Notes: generated from the letters alone by a model not told the origin. 64,000 nucleotides of DNA from Allobosea sp. (GCA_024231975.1 JAAEQB010000111.1:62001-126000), one strand, 5' to 3'; shown: positions 25,840-37,316, counted from the first letter of the stretch. Translations and numbers: made by a program.

Positions 25840-28800
25840 ATGAACCTCTCGAAGTTCTTCATCGACCGGCCGATCTTCGCCGGTGTCCTCTCCGTCCTGA
25901 TCTTCCTCGCCGGCCTGCTGGCGCTGCGCGCCCTGCCGATCTCGGAATATCCCGAGGTCGTGCCGCCGACCGTGGTGGTGCGCGCGCAATATCCCGGCGC
26001 CAATCCGCGCGTCATCGCCGAGACTGTTGCGACGCCGATCGAGGAGCAGATCAACGGCGTCGAGGGCATGCTCTACATGTCGAGCCAGGCGACGACCGAC
26101 GGCGTGATGACGCTGAACGTCACCTTCAAGCTCGGCACCGACCCGGACAAGGCCCAGCAGCTGGTCCAGAACCGCGTCTCCCAGGCCGAGCCGCGCCTGC
26201 CGGAGGAGGTGCGCCGCCTCGGCGTCACCACCATCAAGAGCTCGCCGGACCTGACGATGGTGGTGCACATCACCTCGCCGAACGGCCGCTACGACATGAC
26301 CTATCTGCGCAACTACGCCGTCCTCAACGTCAAGGACCGGCTGGCGCGCATCGACGGCGTCGGCCAGGTCCAGCTCTTCGGCTCGGGCGACTATTCGATG
26401 CGCGTCTGGCTCGATCCGCAGAAGGTCGCCGAGCACGGCCTCTCGCCCTCCGACATCGTCCGCGAGATCCGCGCCCAGAACGTCCAGGCTGCGGCCGGCG
26501 TCATCGGCGCCTCGCCGAGCGGGCCGGGGCTCGACCTGCAGCTTTCCGTCAATGCGCAAGGCCGCCTCGCCAGCGAGGAGGAGTTCGGCGAGATCATCGT
26601 CAAGACCGCTGCGAGCGGCGCGGTCGTGCGTCTGAAGGACGTCTCCCGCATCGAACTGGGGGCCGCCGAATACGCACTGCGCTCGCTGCTCAACGGCAAG
26701 TCGGCCGTCGCCGTACCGGTCTTCCAGGCGCCGAATTCGAACGCCATCGCGATCGCCGACCGCGTCCAGGAGACGATGCGCGAGATCAAGCAGAACATGC
26801 CCGAGGGCGTGGACTACTCGATCGTCTACGACACCACCCAGTTCGTGCGCGCCTCGATCAAGGCGGTGATCTCGACGCTGCTCGAGGCGATCGCGCTGGT
26901 CGTGCTCGTCGTCATCGTCTTCCTGCAGACCTGGCGCGCCTCGATCATCCCGCTGGTCGCCGTGCCGATCTCGGTCGTCGGCACCTTCGCGGTGATGTAT
27001 CTCTTCGGCTTTTCGATCAACGCGCTCTCGCTGTTCGGCCTCGTGCTGGCGATCGGCATCGTCGTCGACGACGCTATCGTCGTGGTCGAGAATGTCGAGC
27101 GCAACATCGAGAACGGCCTCAGCCCACGCGAAGCGACCTACAAGGCGATGCGCGAGGTTTCCGGCCCGATCATCGCGATCGCGCTCGTCCTCGTCGCGGT
27201 CTTCGTGCCGCTCGCCTTCATCAGCGGCCTGACCGGCCAGTTCTACCGCCAGTTCGCGCTCACCATCGCGATCTCGACGGTGATCTCGGCGATCAACTCG
27301 CTGACACTGTCGCCGGCGCTCGCCGCCCTGCTGCTGCGCGGCCACGATGCCCCGAAGGACGCGCTGACCCGCGTCATGGACAAGCTGTTCGGCTGGTTCT
27401 TCCGCGGCTTCAACCGCTTCTTCAACCGCTCCTCGCAGGCCTATGGCGGCGGCGTCACCCGCATCCTCGGCCGCAAGACCGTGATGCTCGTCGTTTATGC
27501 CGGCCTCGTCGGCCTGACCGTCATGCTCTTCCAGAAGGTGCCGTCGGGCTTCGTGCCGGGCCAGGACAAGCAGTACCTCGTCGGCTTCGCCCAGCTCCCC
27601 GACGCGGCGACGCTCGACCGCACCGAGGACGTCATCCGCAAGATGGACGAAATCGCCCTGAAGCATCCCGGCGTCGAGAACGCGATCTCCTTCCCCGGCC
27701 TGTCGATCAACGGCTTCACCAACTCGTCCAACGCCGGCATCGTCTTCGTCGGCCTGAAGCCCTTCGACCAGCGCAAGGACCCTTCGCTCTCGGGTAACGC
27801 CATCGCCATGCAGCTCAACAAGGAGTTCGCCGGCATCAAGGAGGCGTTCATCGCGATGTTCCCGCCGCCGCCCGTCCAGGGCCTCGGCACCATCGGCGGC
27901 TTCAAGCTGCAGATCGAGGACCGCGCCGGCCTCGGCTACAAGGCGCTCGACGAGGCGACCAAGGCCTTCATGGCCAAGGCCGCGACGGCGCCCGAGCTCG
28001 CCGGCATGTTCTCGAGCTTCCAGGTCAACGTGCCCCAGCTCTATGCCGACATCGACCGCACCAAGGCGCGCCAGCTCGGCGTTCCCGTCACCGATGTCTT
28101 CGAGACGCTGCAGATCTATCTGGGCTCGTCCTATGTGAACGACTTCAACAAGTTCGGCCGCACCTACACGGTGCGCGTCCAGGCCGATGCGCCCTACCGC
28201 GCCTATCAGGAAGACATCGGCAAGCTCAAGGTCCGCTCGAATTCGGGCGAGATGGTGCCGCTCTCGGCCGTGCTCAACGTGCGCACCGACGCCGGCCCCG
28301 AACGTGCCATGCGCTATAACGGCTTCCTCAGCGCCGACATCAATGCCGGCCCTGCCCCCGGCTTCTCCTCGGGCCAGGCGCAGGACGCCGTCACCCGCAT
28401 CGCCAACGAGACCCTGCCCAAGGGCTTCGCCTTCGAATGGACCGAGCTGACCTATCAGGAGATCCTGGCCGGCAATTCCGCCATCCTGGTCTTTCCGGTC
28501 GCGATCCTGCTCGTCTTCCTGGTGCTGGCGGCGCAGTATGAGAGCCTGACCCTGCCGGTCGCGATCCTGCTGATCATCCCGATGGGCCTGCTCGCGGCGA
28601 TGGCCGGCGTCTGGTGGAGCGGTGGCGACAACAACGTCTTCACCCAGATCGGCCTCGTCGTCCTGGTCGGACTATCGGCCAAGAACGCCATCCTGATCGT
28701 CGAATTCGCGCGCGAGCTCGAATTCGAGGGCCGCACGCCGGTCGAGGCCGCGATCGAGGCCAGCCGCCTGCGCCTGCGGCCGATCCTGATGACCTCGCTC

Positions 28801-29022
28801 GCCTTCGTCATGGGCGTGGTGCCGCTGGTGCTCTCGACCGGGGCGGGCGCCGAGATGCGCCAGGCCATGGGCATCGCGGTCTTCGCCGGCATGATCGGCG
28901 TCACCGCCTTCGGCATCTTCCTGACGCCGGTCTTCTACGTGCTGATGCGGAAGTTGTCGGGCAACAAGCCGCTGCGCCAGCATGGGGTGGAGGGGAAGGA
29001 GCACTTCGCCGAGGCGGCATGA
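25840..29022 (+). CDS. RND multidrug efflux pump, HAE1 family (AcrB/MexB-like)
   Basis: This 1060-residue inner-membrane proton/drug antiporter starts with the canonical FFIDRPIFAGVLSVLI helix. The proton relay is intact: the paired Asp in IGIVVDDAIVVVENVERN (membrane helix 4) and the Lys in LSAKNAILIVEF (helix 10). Large periplasmic loops follow helices 1 and 7 as in AcrB. No outer-membrane channel gene is adjacent, so it probably shares a TolC-like protein encoded elsewhere. The upstream adaptor, pseudo-hydrolase and divergent LysR define an inducible efflux operon. A strong terminator follows. Confidence 0.95.
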   Translation: MNLSKFFIDRPIFAGVLSVLIFLAGLLALRALPISEYPEVVPPTVVVRAQYPGANPRVIAETVATPIEEQINGVEGMLYMSSQATTDGVMTLNVTFKLGTDPDKAQQLVQNRVSQAEPRLPEEVRRLGVTTIKSSPDLTMVVHITSPNGRYDMTYLRNYAVLNVKDRLARIDGVGQVQLFGSGDYSMRVWLDPQKVAEHGLSPSDIVREIRAQNVQAAAGVIGASPSGPGLDLQLSVNAQGRLASEEEFGEIIVKTAASGAVVRLKDVSRIELGAAEYALRSLLNGKSAVAVPVFQAPNSNAIAIADRVQETMREIKQNMPEGVDYSIVYDTTQFVRASIKAVISTLLEAIALVVLVVIVFLQTWRASIIPLVAVPISVVGTFAVMYLFGFSINALSLFGLVLAIGIVVDDAIVVVENVERNIENGLSPREATYKAMREVSGPIIAIALVLVAVFVPLAFISGLTGQFYRQFALTIAISTVISAINSLTLSPALAALLLRGHDAPKDALTRVMDKLFGWFFRGFNRFFNRSSQAYGGGVTRILGRKTVMLVVYAGLVGLTVMLFQKVPSGFVPGQDKQYLVGFAQLPDAATLDRTEDVIRKMDEIALKHPGVENAISFPGLSINGFTNSSNAGIVFVGLKPFDQRKDPSLSGNAIAMQLNKEFAGIKEAFIAMFPPPPVQGLGTIGGFKLQIEDRAGLGYKALDEATKAFMAKAATAPELAGMFSSFQVNVPQLYADIDRTKARQLGVPVTDVFETLQIYLGSSYVNDFNKFGRTYTVRVQADAPYRAYQEDIGKLKVRSNSGEMVPLSAVLNVRTDAGPERAMRYNGFLSADINAGPAPGFSSGQAQDAVTRIANETLPKGFAFEWTELTYQEILAGNSAILVFPVAILLVFLVLAAQYESLTLPVAILLIIPMGLLAAMAGVWWSGGDNNVFTQIGLVVLVGLSAKNAILIVEFARELEFEGRTPVEAAIEASRLRLRPILMTSLAFVMGVVPLVLSTGAGAEMRQAMGIAVFAGMIGVTAFGIFLTPVFYVLMRKLSGNKPLRQHGVEGKEHFAEAA

Positions 29023-29079
29023 AGACCGGTTAGCGAGGTTGCCGGACGCTGCGGTTTCGCCGCCTTGATGCAGCTTAGC

Positions 29080-29120
29080 GCCCCGCCATGACCACCTCAT
29101 GGCGGGGCTATTTCGCTTTT
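29080..29120. terminator. bidirectional intrinsic terminator
   Basis: A perfect 12-bp stem (29080-29091 with 29097-29108; core CCCCGCCATGA) closes a 5-base loop and is followed by TATTTCGCTTTT. It lies between the convergent pump gene and the small secreted-protein gene. Confidence 0.8.
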
Positions 29121-29136
29121 GGCGTCCTGCTCCAGG

Positions 29137-29436
29137 TTACCAGCGATCATGACGCCGGTAATAGCCATGCCGCGGCGGCGGAGCATAGGGGCGGCCATAG
29201 CCGGGATGGCCATAACCGCGCCTGCGGTCGTGCCAGCGCTGCTGGCGCGTCGCATCCTGCATCATCATCAGGCGACGGCGCTTGGCGTCGGTCATCGTGA
29301 AAGCGGCAAGCCGTTCGTCGAGCTTTGCGGCAAGGCTCGCCGGGACGGCTTCGCTCGCCTCGGCGCCCAACGTGAGTGCCGGGGTAAACAGCGCGGCGCC
29401 GAGCATGACGGCGGCTGCGATCGACAATCGGTTCAT
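29137..29436 (-). CDS. small secreted Arg/Gly/Tyr-rich protein
   Basis: This 99-residue protein has an N-terminal signal peptide (hydrophobic residues 5-24, cleavage near LGAEA) and a short helical region containing RRRLMMMQ. The tail is rich in Arg, Gly, Tyr, Pro and His (YGHPGYGRPYAPPPRHGYY). I do not recognise the family. The composition suggests a periplasmic, metal- or envelope-interacting protein, but that is only a guess. It is downstream of the S9 peptidase gene on the same strand, 50 bp away. Confidence 0.65.
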   Translation of the reverse strand: MNRLSIAAAVMLGAALFTPALTLGAEASEAVPASLAAKLDERLAAFTMTDAKRRRLMMMQDATRQQRWHDRRRGYGHPGYGRPYAPPPRHGYYRRHDRW

Positions 29437-29486
29437 AGGCGATCTCCAGTTTTCGGGTTGGGTTGCTTCGAAGAGCGATGTCGTCG

Positions 29487-31565
<2,079 letters not shown>

Positions 31566-31613
31566 GTGCGCTCACCTCGTGGGCAATTAAGGTCGGGAAG
31601 CGATATCGATATT

Positions 31614-31628
31614 TGTCACTTAGTGACA
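31614..31628. promoter_or_regulatory. 15-bp perfect operator palindrome
   Basis: TGTCACT-T-AGTGACA is a perfect inverted repeat with a 1-base centre, midway between the divergent peptidase and TetR genes. Length and symmetry fit a TetR-dimer operator controlling both genes. Confidence 0.6.
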
Positions 31629-31689
31629 TATAAAATGTCTGTAAGCGACGAAATTATGACGACTTGAATGACTCTGGTTTCGGGAGCAC

Positions 31690-32358
31690 ATGAAGAGGAT
31701 GAGCAGGAGCCTCGCCCGAGAGAACACCCGGCTGGAGCTGTCCAGGCATGCGGCGCGGCTGTTCCTGGAGCAGGGCGTCGCCGACACCAGCGGCGATGAT
31801 ATCGCCGCTGCGGCGGGCGTCGCGACGCGCACGCTCTGGCGGCACTTTCGCTCCAAGGAGAGCGCGGTCGAGCCGCTCTTCGCGCATTCCTCGCTACGAT
31901 TCTCCGCGATCCTGCGGCGCTGGCCTCGGGATGTCGCGATCGAGGACCTGTTCCATTCGACCCTCGGCCCGGACAAGATGGCGCCGCAGGATCTCGCCGA
32001 CGACATCCTTGTCGTGAGACTCCTGGCCAGGCTTCCAGAGGAGCCGGCGCTGCGAGCCGCTTGGCTGATGTCCTGTCACGTCGGCGAAGAGCAACTGATC
32101 GAGCTCATCGCCGAGCGCCTCGATCGTTCCCAGGGTGACTTCGACGTCCGCCTCTGCGCAGCGACCGTGATGGCGGCGATCCGGATCGTCGACGAGACCG
32201 TCAGCCTGGCCGCGGTGAAATACGGGCTGAAGACGACCACGGCGGAGATCAACGAGCACCTCGCCCAGGCGATCCGGAAGGCCGCTACGCTGCCATTCTG
32301 CGATCCGGTCACGCCACGGATCTGGCCTGACGGCAAGGTCATGCCCGCCTCAGCTTAA
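31690..32358 (+). CDS. TetR/AcrR-family transcriptional regulator
   Basis: This 222-residue protein has the TetR HTH at about residues 25-55 (DDIAAAAGVATRTLWRHFRSKESAV), and the C-terminal region resembles the MftR/TetR_C_7-like group. The ATG follows a CGGGAG ribosome-binding site. It diverges from the prolyl oligopeptidase gene and presumably binds the palindrome at 31614-31628. Confidence 0.88.
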   Translation: MKRMSRSLARENTRLELSRHAARLFLEQGVADTSGDDIAAAAGVATRTLWRHFRSKESAVEPLFAHSSLRFSAILRRWPRDVAIEDLFHSTLGPDKMAPQDLADDILVVRLLARLPEEPALRAAWLMSCHVGEEQLIELIAERLDRSQGDFDVRLCAATVMAAIRIVDETVSLAAVKYGLKTTTAEINEHLAQAIRKAATLPFCDPVTPRIWPDGKVMPASA

Positions 32359-32528
32359 TCGGCGACGGTCTCTCGCACCCTTCGCCCAAGGCCGCACCGC
32401 GTCCGCACCCCGTCGCGCCTTCGTGCATGGCGGGGCTCTCGTTGTCCGCGCTACAACGGCACATCGCTACGGCCCTGTAACACCGGGCGGTGACGCGGAG
32501 GGAAGGGGACCTGCCGGTCCGGTGCGGG

Positions 32529-33443
32529 ATGATGCGGATGCTCGGGCGCGACTTCGACAGCGACGACGCGCAGCGGCTGCGAGGCTGCGCAGCCTCTCCG
32601 GCGGCGGCGCTGAGGCCCGAGCGCGGCGGGAGGGCAGCCGGCATCGCATCGAGACAGGCAAAGGCCATCGCGGCAGGCGCCCTGATCGCCGGTGCGTTCG
32701 CCTGCGCCGCGTCTTCGGCCGCCTCGGCGCGGGAGATGCGCCTTCGCTACGATGTCACGGTGCTGGGCGGGGTCACGCTCGGCGAGATCGAGGTGACCTC
32801 GCTGCTCGACCGCGCCGGCTACCGCATCGAGATCCGCACGCGCCCCTACCGGGCAGCCCAACTCGTCGGGGCGGCCGAGCAATCCGGCAAGGTGGAAGGC
32901 CGCTGGGGCCGCAGCGGCCCCGAGCCGCGGCTCTATCAGGCGAACGGCTCATGGCGGGGCCGGGCCTACGTCAGCGAGATGCACTATCCGCGCGGCGTGC
33001 CGACGATCCGGCGGCAGGAACCGTCGAACGAGGATCGCGAGGCCGTCCCGCCCGAACTGATCCGCGGCACGGTCGACTCGCTCTCCGGCCTCGCCGGGAT
33101 GCTTCGGAAGGTGGCGGAGAGTGAAAGCTGCGACGGCTCGACGGCGATCTATGACGGCCGCCGCCGCTCGGTCGCCGTCATGACCTCCTCGGCCAAGGTG
33201 CAGGTCAGCGACCAGGGGCCGCTGAACGGTCGCGGGCTGACCTGCGGCTTCACCGTCCGGACCATCGCCGGCTTCCGGCATGACGACGACCGCGAGGCGG
33301 CGATGCGGCCCCTGAAGGGCTCGGTCCTGATCGCGCTGCGCGAGGGCGGCGAGTTTCCCGTGCCGGTGCGCTTCGAGGTCGAGACGCGCTGGTTCGGCAC
33401 GGTCGCGGTCCAACTCGCCGGACCGCCTGTCGCGGCCGATTGA
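32529..33443 (+). CDS. DUF3108 domain-containing exported protein
   Basis: About 304 residues. A hydrophilic N-terminus of about 42 residues precedes one hydrophobic segment (AIAAGALIAGAFACAASSAASA), probably a signal peptide or anchor, and then the DUF3108 beta-rich domain starting RLRYDVTVLGGVTLGEIEV. The family's function is unknown; members are mostly envelope-associated. The start is uncertain: the frame opens with GTG 32490, and two adjacent ATGs at 32529 and 32532 lack a strong ribosome-binding site. The unusually long stretch before the signal segment suggests that the annotated N-terminus may still be too long. Confidence 0.72.
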   Translation: MMRMLGRDFDSDDAQRLRGCAASPAAALRPERGGRAAGIASRQAKAIAAGALIAGAFACAASSAASAREMRLRYDVTVLGGVTLGEIEVTSLLDRAGYRIEIRTRPYRAAQLVGAAEQSGKVEGRWGRSGPEPRLYQANGSWRGRAYVSEMHYPRGVPTIRRQEPSNEDREAVPPELIRGTVDSLSGLAGMLRKVAESESCDGSTAIYDGRRRSVAVMTSSAKVQVSDQGPLNGRGLTCGFTVRTIAGFRHDDDREAAMRPLKGSVLIALREGGEFPVPVRFEVETRWFGTVAVQLAGPPVAAD

Positions 33444-33598
33444 GAGGTCGCGCTCGGTCGGCGCAAGCACCCCGAACAGATGCAGGGCGGCCCACCGCAA
33501 ACGGGCGCAGTGCCAGCCGATGTTTTCGGGCTAGGCTGAGGCCATGGCGGCCCTGCGAGGGCAGGGCGGCCGGCCGACAGCCTGGAGGAGTGCTCGCG

Positions 33599-34741
33599 AT
33601 GGAACTGCGCTGCGTCGATTGCGCGACGGCCTATCCGCCGGTGCTGCTCTATCGCTGCAAGGCCTGCGGCGGCATTCTGGAGACCGTCGGTGACGATGAT
33701 ACGCCGTCCGTCTCGCTCGGCGAGAGCGTCACGCCGCTGCTGCGGGCCCGCCGGATCGAGGCCTCGCTGCCCGGCTTCTCCGGCGAGATCTGGCTGAAGG
33801 ACGAGACCCGCAACCCGTCCGGCTCGTTCAAGGATCGCCTCGTTGCCGCCGCCATGGGCCGGGCACTCGCGCTCGGCATCGGCAAGGTCGTCTGCGCCTC
33901 ATCGGGCAATGCCGGGGCCGCAACCGCCGCCTATGCGGCGCGCGCCGGCATCCCGGCCGTGATCATCGTGCCGGCCCATACCCCGCTGGGCAAGGTGACG
34001 CAGATCGCGGCCCATGGCGCGATCCTGCTGCTGGTCGAAGGGCATTACAGCCGCTCATACGATCTCGCGCTTGCCCTCGCCGAGCGGCATGGCTTCGCCA
34101 ACCTGACCACCACCTTTATCAACCCCTATGCCGTCGCCGGCCTCACCGCGGTCGGCACCGAGCTGGTCGAGCAGTTCGGCGGCGCGCCGAGCCATGTGCT
34201 GGTGCCGACCGGCAGCGGTCCGCTGGTCAAGGGCGTCTGGCAGGGCATCGCCGCTGCCGGTGGGACGACCAGATTGATCGCCGTGCAGGCAGAGGGCTGC
34301 GCACCGATCGTGCAGGCCTTCGAGACTGGCGCCAGCGAAGTGACCGCCTGGGGCGCGCCGCAGACCATCGCCTCCGGCATCAGCGACCCGCTGATCGGTT
34401 ATGAGCGCGACGGCACCTATACGCTGAAGCTGGTCCGCGAGAGCGGCGGGCGGGCGATCGCGGTCGGCGACGACGAATTGCGCGAGGCGATGCGGCTGCT
34501 CGCCCGCAGCGAAGGCCTCTATGCCGAGCCGACCGGTGCGAGCCCGATCGCGGCGCTGCCGCGCCTGCTGGCGCAGGGCGCCCTGCCGCCCGGTTCGCGC
34601 GTCGTCTGCATGGTGACGGGGCACGGCTTCAAGGACGGCAAGGCCTATCAGGAGATGCCGGTGCGCACTCACAAGGTCGCTGATCCCGCCGATATCGCCG
34701 CGGTCGCCGGGCTCTGCGAAGCGGCGCTGGCAGCCGCCTGA
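33599..34741 (+). CDS. threonine-synthase-like PLP enzyme with zinc ribbon
   Basis: This 380-residue fold-type-II PLP enzyme has an N-terminal paired-Cys ribbon (CVDC and CKAC within the first 25 residues), the PLP lysine in SGSFKDR (about residue 77), the Asn/Ser phosphate pocket SSGNAGAATA, and GSGPLVKG near the cofactor phosphate. The layout fits class-II threonine synthases or the related diaminopropionate/threonine-dehydratase-like branch. ATG 33599 follows GGAGGAG at ideal spacing; a longer frame from 33440 is rejected. It is 127 bp upstream of a polar amino-acid ABC transporter, so an amino-acid catabolic role is also possible. Confidence 0.82.
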   Translation: MELRCVDCATAYPPVLLYRCKACGGILETVGDDDTPSVSLGESVTPLLRARRIEASLPGFSGEIWLKDETRNPSGSFKDRLVAAAMGRALALGIGKVVCASSGNAGAATAAYAARAGIPAVIIVPAHTPLGKVTQIAAHGAILLLVEGHYSRSYDLALALAERHGFANLTTTFINPYAVAGLTAVGTELVEQFGGAPSHVLVPTGSGPLVKGVWQGIAAAGGTTRLIAVQAEGCAPIVQAFETGASEVTAWGAPQTIASGISDPLIGYERDGTYTLKLVRESGGRAIAVGDDELREAMRLLARSEGLYAEPTGASPIAALPRLLAQGALPPGSRVVCMVTGHGFKDGKAYQEMPVRTHKVADPADIAAVAGLCEAALAAA

Positions 34742-34790
34742 GGACCTCCGCGGTTCCGTAGAGGCAGCGCGAATTATCTGGCTTTGCATC

Positions 34791-34806
34791 CGGCACTTTT
34801 CTTGCG
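34791..34806 (+). promoter_or_regulatory. sigma-54-type (-24/-12) promoter for the amino-acid ABC operon
   Basis: CGGCAC-TTTTC-TTGCG has the invariant GG and GC with exactly 10 bases between them and matches the TGGCAC-N5-TTGC consensus at nearly every position. It lies 63 bases before the substrate-binding protein start. It suggests RpoN control, for example under nitrogen limitation; I found no clear NtrC enhancer. Confidence 0.55.
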
Positions 34807-34868
34807 ACGCTCGTCCTGCTGCAGGCCGAACGCTGCAGGGCATGTGGATCAAAAGAGGGGAGTTCGTG

Positions 34869-35804
34869 ATGGGCATTCATGACGACGAAACTTTCGACGG
34901 CGCCACTCCCCCCAAGGACGAGGGCCTGACGCTGGAGCGCCGCAGCCTGTTCGGCCTCGGTCTCGCCGGCGCCGCGATCGGCGCGGCGGCAAGCGGGCTG
35001 CTCACCCCTGCCTCGGCCCAGGCCCAGACGGTGGCCAAGAGCAAGCTCTACGCCGTCAAGGAACGCGGCAAGCTGATCGTCGGCACCGGCAGCACCAACC
35101 CGCCCTGGCACTTCCAGGATGCCAGCGGCAAGCTCGTCGGCATGGATATCGACCTCGCCCGGCTGCTCGCCAAGGGCCTGTTCGACGACTACGAGAAGGT
35201 CGAGTTCGTGCTGCAGGGCTCCGACGCCCGCATCCCGAGCCTGGTCACCGACAAGGTCGACATCGTCGTGCAATGGATGACGGTGACGCCGGGCCGGGCC
35301 CAGCAGGTCGACTTCACCATTCCGTATTATCGCGAGGGCGTCGGCCTGCTGATGCTGGCCCGCGGCGGCAAGTACAAGAACTATGACGAGCTGAAGGCTG
35401 CCGGCAAGGAGGTCGCCGTCGGCGGCATGCAGAATGTCTTCCTCGAGGAGTGGATCCACAAGGCGCTGCCGGGCGCCAAGGTCGATGCCTTCGACAGCCC
35501 GGATTCGGCGATGCAGGCGCTGAACGCCCGGCGCATCGACGCCTCGATGCAGGATCAGTCGGCGATGCGCTGGCTGATGCAGCAGGCGCCCGGCCGCTTC
35601 GTCGATTCCGGTTTCGGCTGGATGCCGAACTCCTATGCCTCGGCGGTGAAGCCCGGCGACCCGACCTGGCTGAACTGGGTCAACACCGCCTACAAGGAGG
35701 CGATGATGGGCGTCGATTTCGACTATTTCGCCGCCTCCTACAAGAAGTGGTTCGGCATCGAGCTGCCGATCCCGAAGGTCGGCTTCCCGCAGGAATTCGC
35801 CTGA
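34869..35804 (+). CDS. polar amino-acid ABC transporter substrate-binding protein
   Basis: This 311-residue SBP_bac_3-type receptor has a Tat-like leader (ERRSLFGLGLAGAAIG, then a Ser/Ala cleavage region near SAQA, about residue 52) and the family's GKLIVGTGSTNPPWHFQDASGKLVG opening with VGMDIDLARLLA. ATG 34869 follows AGAGGGGAG; the ATG at 34842 is rejected. It delivers a polar amino acid to the permease pair encoded next. The gene is followed by a strong hairpin. Confidence 0.92.
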   Translation: MGIHDDETFDGATPPKDEGLTLERRSLFGLGLAGAAIGAAASGLLTPASAQAQTVAKSKLYAVKERGKLIVGTGSTNPPWHFQDASGKLVGMDIDLARLLAKGLFDDYEKVEFVLQGSDARIPSLVTDKVDIVVQWMTVTPGRAQQVDFTIPYYREGVGLLMLARGGKYKNYDELKAAGKEVAVGGMQNVFLEEWIHKALPGAKVDAFDSPDSAMQALNARRIDASMQDQSAMRWLMQQAPGRFVDSGFGWMPNSYASAVKPGDPTWLNWVNTAYKEAMMGVDFDYFAASYKKWFGIELPIPKVGFPQEFA

Positions 35805-35835
35805 TCCCGCATTCGCCTGATCGCAACGTGGCGAT

Positions 35836-35859
35836 GGCGGGCCGCAGCAGCGGCCCGCC
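35836..35859 (+). other. GC-rich hairpin after the substrate-binding protein gene
   Basis: A perfect 10-bp stem, GGCGGGCCGC (35836-35845) with GCGGCCCGCC (35850-35859), closes an AGCA loop. Only a short T-run follows (GCTTT), so it probably tunes expression between the abundant receptor and the permeases. Confidence 0.55.
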
Positions 35860-35883
35860 GCTTTCGGGACCTTCGCGACAGAC

Positions 35884-36552
35884 ATGATCGATTATCATTT
35901 CGACTGGCCCGTCATCGCGCGGAACTGGGACAAGCTCGTCGACGCCCTTATGCTGGGCCTCTGGCTGGCGGTGATCTCGCTGGCGATCGGCTGCGTCATC
36001 GGCATCGTCACCGCCTATGCCCGGCTCTCCGGCAAGAAATGGCTCTCCATCCCGGTCTGGGCCTATGTCGAGTTCATCCGCTGCACGCCGCTGCTGCTGC
36101 TGATCTTCTTCCTCTATTTCGGCCTGCCGGAATTCGACGTCACGTTCCTCAACAAGACCCAGAGCTTTGTGCTCTCGCTCTCGCTCTATGCCGGCGCCTA
36201 CATGTCCGAGGTCTTCCGCGCCGGCCTTTCCTCTATCCCGAAGCAATATGTCGAGGCAGCCAAGGCGATCGGCCTGCGACCCTGGCAGCGCCAGGCCTAT
36301 GTCGTGCTGCCGGTGATGTTTCGCATCACGCTGCCGGCGGTCAGCAACAACCTGATCTCGCTGTTCAAGGACACCTCGCTCGCGGCCGCGATCGCCGTGC
36401 CGGAGCTGACCTTCGTCGCCCGGCAGATCAACGCCAACACCTTCCGGGTCATGGAGGTCTGGCTCACCGCGAGCGCGCTCTATCTCGTCACCGCCTATCT
36501 CATCGCGTTCGTGCTGCGCCTGGTCGAGCGCCGCTACGCCTCGATCCGCTAG
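35884..36552 (+). CDS. amino-acid ABC transporter permease (HisM/GlnP-type)
   Basis: This 222-residue inner-membrane protein has about five membrane segments and the cytoplasmic EAA loop YVEAAKAIGLRPWQRQAYVVLP that docks the ATPase. The N-terminus EFIRCTPLLLLIFFLYFGLP is typical. It pairs with the next permease; the genes are 10 bp apart. Confidence 0.93.
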   Translation: MIDYHFDWPVIARNWDKLVDALMLGLWLAVISLAIGCVIGIVTAYARLSGKKWLSIPVWAYVEFIRCTPLLLLIFFLYFGLPEFDVTFLNKTQSFVLSLSLYAGAYMSEVFRAGLSSIPKQYVEAAKAIGLRPWQRQAYVVLPVMFRITLPAVSNNLISLFKDTSLAAAIAVPELTFVARQINANTFRVMEVWLTASALYLVTAYLIAFVLRLVERRYASIR

Positions 36553-36562
36553 GGGGCGCCTG

Positions 36563-37240
36563 ATGGATTTCTCGATGGCTCCCGGCACCTTCCTGTTCGA
36601 GGCCTGGCAGGCCCGCGCCTCGCTGCTCTCCGGGCTCGGCGTGACCATGTTGAGCTCGGTGCTGAGCATCGTCATGGCGACGGTCTGCGGCATCCTGATG
36701 GGGGTCGCGCTCTCCTATGGCTGGTGGTGGCTGAGGCTGCTGGCCCGGCTCTATGTCGACCTGATGCGCGGCATCCCGGTGCTGGTGCTGATCCTGTTCA
36801 CCTATTACGGGCTGGCCCTGTTCGGCGTGAACATCGCCGCCTTCTGGGCCGGCGTGATCGCGCTCGGCGCCTTCGCCACCGCCCATGTCGCCGAGAATTT
36901 CCGCGGCGCGGTCGAATCCGTGCCGGCGGGGCAGATGGAGGCCGCCAAGGCCATCGGCCTGACCTTCGGCAAGCGATTGTACTATGTGATCCTGCCGCAG
37001 GCTTTCCGCCGCATGCTGCCGCCCTGGGTCAATACCGGTCTTGAAATCGTCAAGGGAACGACGCTGCTTTCGATCATCGGCGTCGTCGAATTGTTGCTGG
37101 CAGCCCAGCAGCAGATGGCGCGCAACTACATGATCATCGAGTTCTACCTGCTGACGGTGGTCCTCTATCTGATCATCAACTTCACGCTGGCGCAGCTCGG
37201 CGCGCTGCTGGAACGCAAGACCTCCTATCTGCGGTACTAG
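36563..37240 (+). CDS. amino-acid ABC transporter permease (HisQ/GlnP-type)
   Basis: This 225-residue second permease has LMRGIPVLVLILFTYYGLALFG and the EAA loop QMEAAKAIGLTFGKRLYYVILPQA. It heterodimerises with the preceding permease. A ribosome-binding site (AGGGGGC) overlaps the upstream stop region. A short intergenic repeat separates it from the ATPase gene. Confidence 0.93.
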   Translation: MDFSMAPGTFLFEAWQARASLLSGLGVTMLSSVLSIVMATVCGILMGVALSYGWWWLRLLARLYVDLMRGIPVLVLILFTYYGLALFGVNIAAFWAGVIALGAFATAHVAENFRGAVESVPAGQMEAAKAIGLTFGKRLYYVILPQAFRRMLPPWVNTGLEIVKGTTLLSIIGVVELLLAAQQQMARNYMIIEFYLLTVVLYLIINFTLAQLGALLERKTSYLRY

Positions 37241-37243
37241 AGC

Positions 37244-37294
37244 CACTCCAGCAAAAGTGGGTAGCGGTTTTGCGTCCGGAGCTGCTCTGAAAAC
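37244..37294. repeat. rhizobial-type short intergenic repeat
   Basis: This unit contains CAAAAGTGGGTAGCGGTTTTGCGTCCGG-type sequence (read in pieces: CAGCAAAAGTGGG, GCGGTTTTGCGTCCGG). I recognise it as a short dispersed intergenic element common in Rhizobiales genomes. Only one copy is seen in this window, and it sits inside an operon. Confidence 0.5.
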
Positions 37295-37316
37295 TTGGAA
37301 CGGGAAGCGACTGCCG

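Noticed and set aside
37241..37316. Possible small RNA or terminator between permease and ATPase genes
   Set aside because: The sequence matches a dispersed rhizobial intergenic repeat and shows no stem plus T-run.
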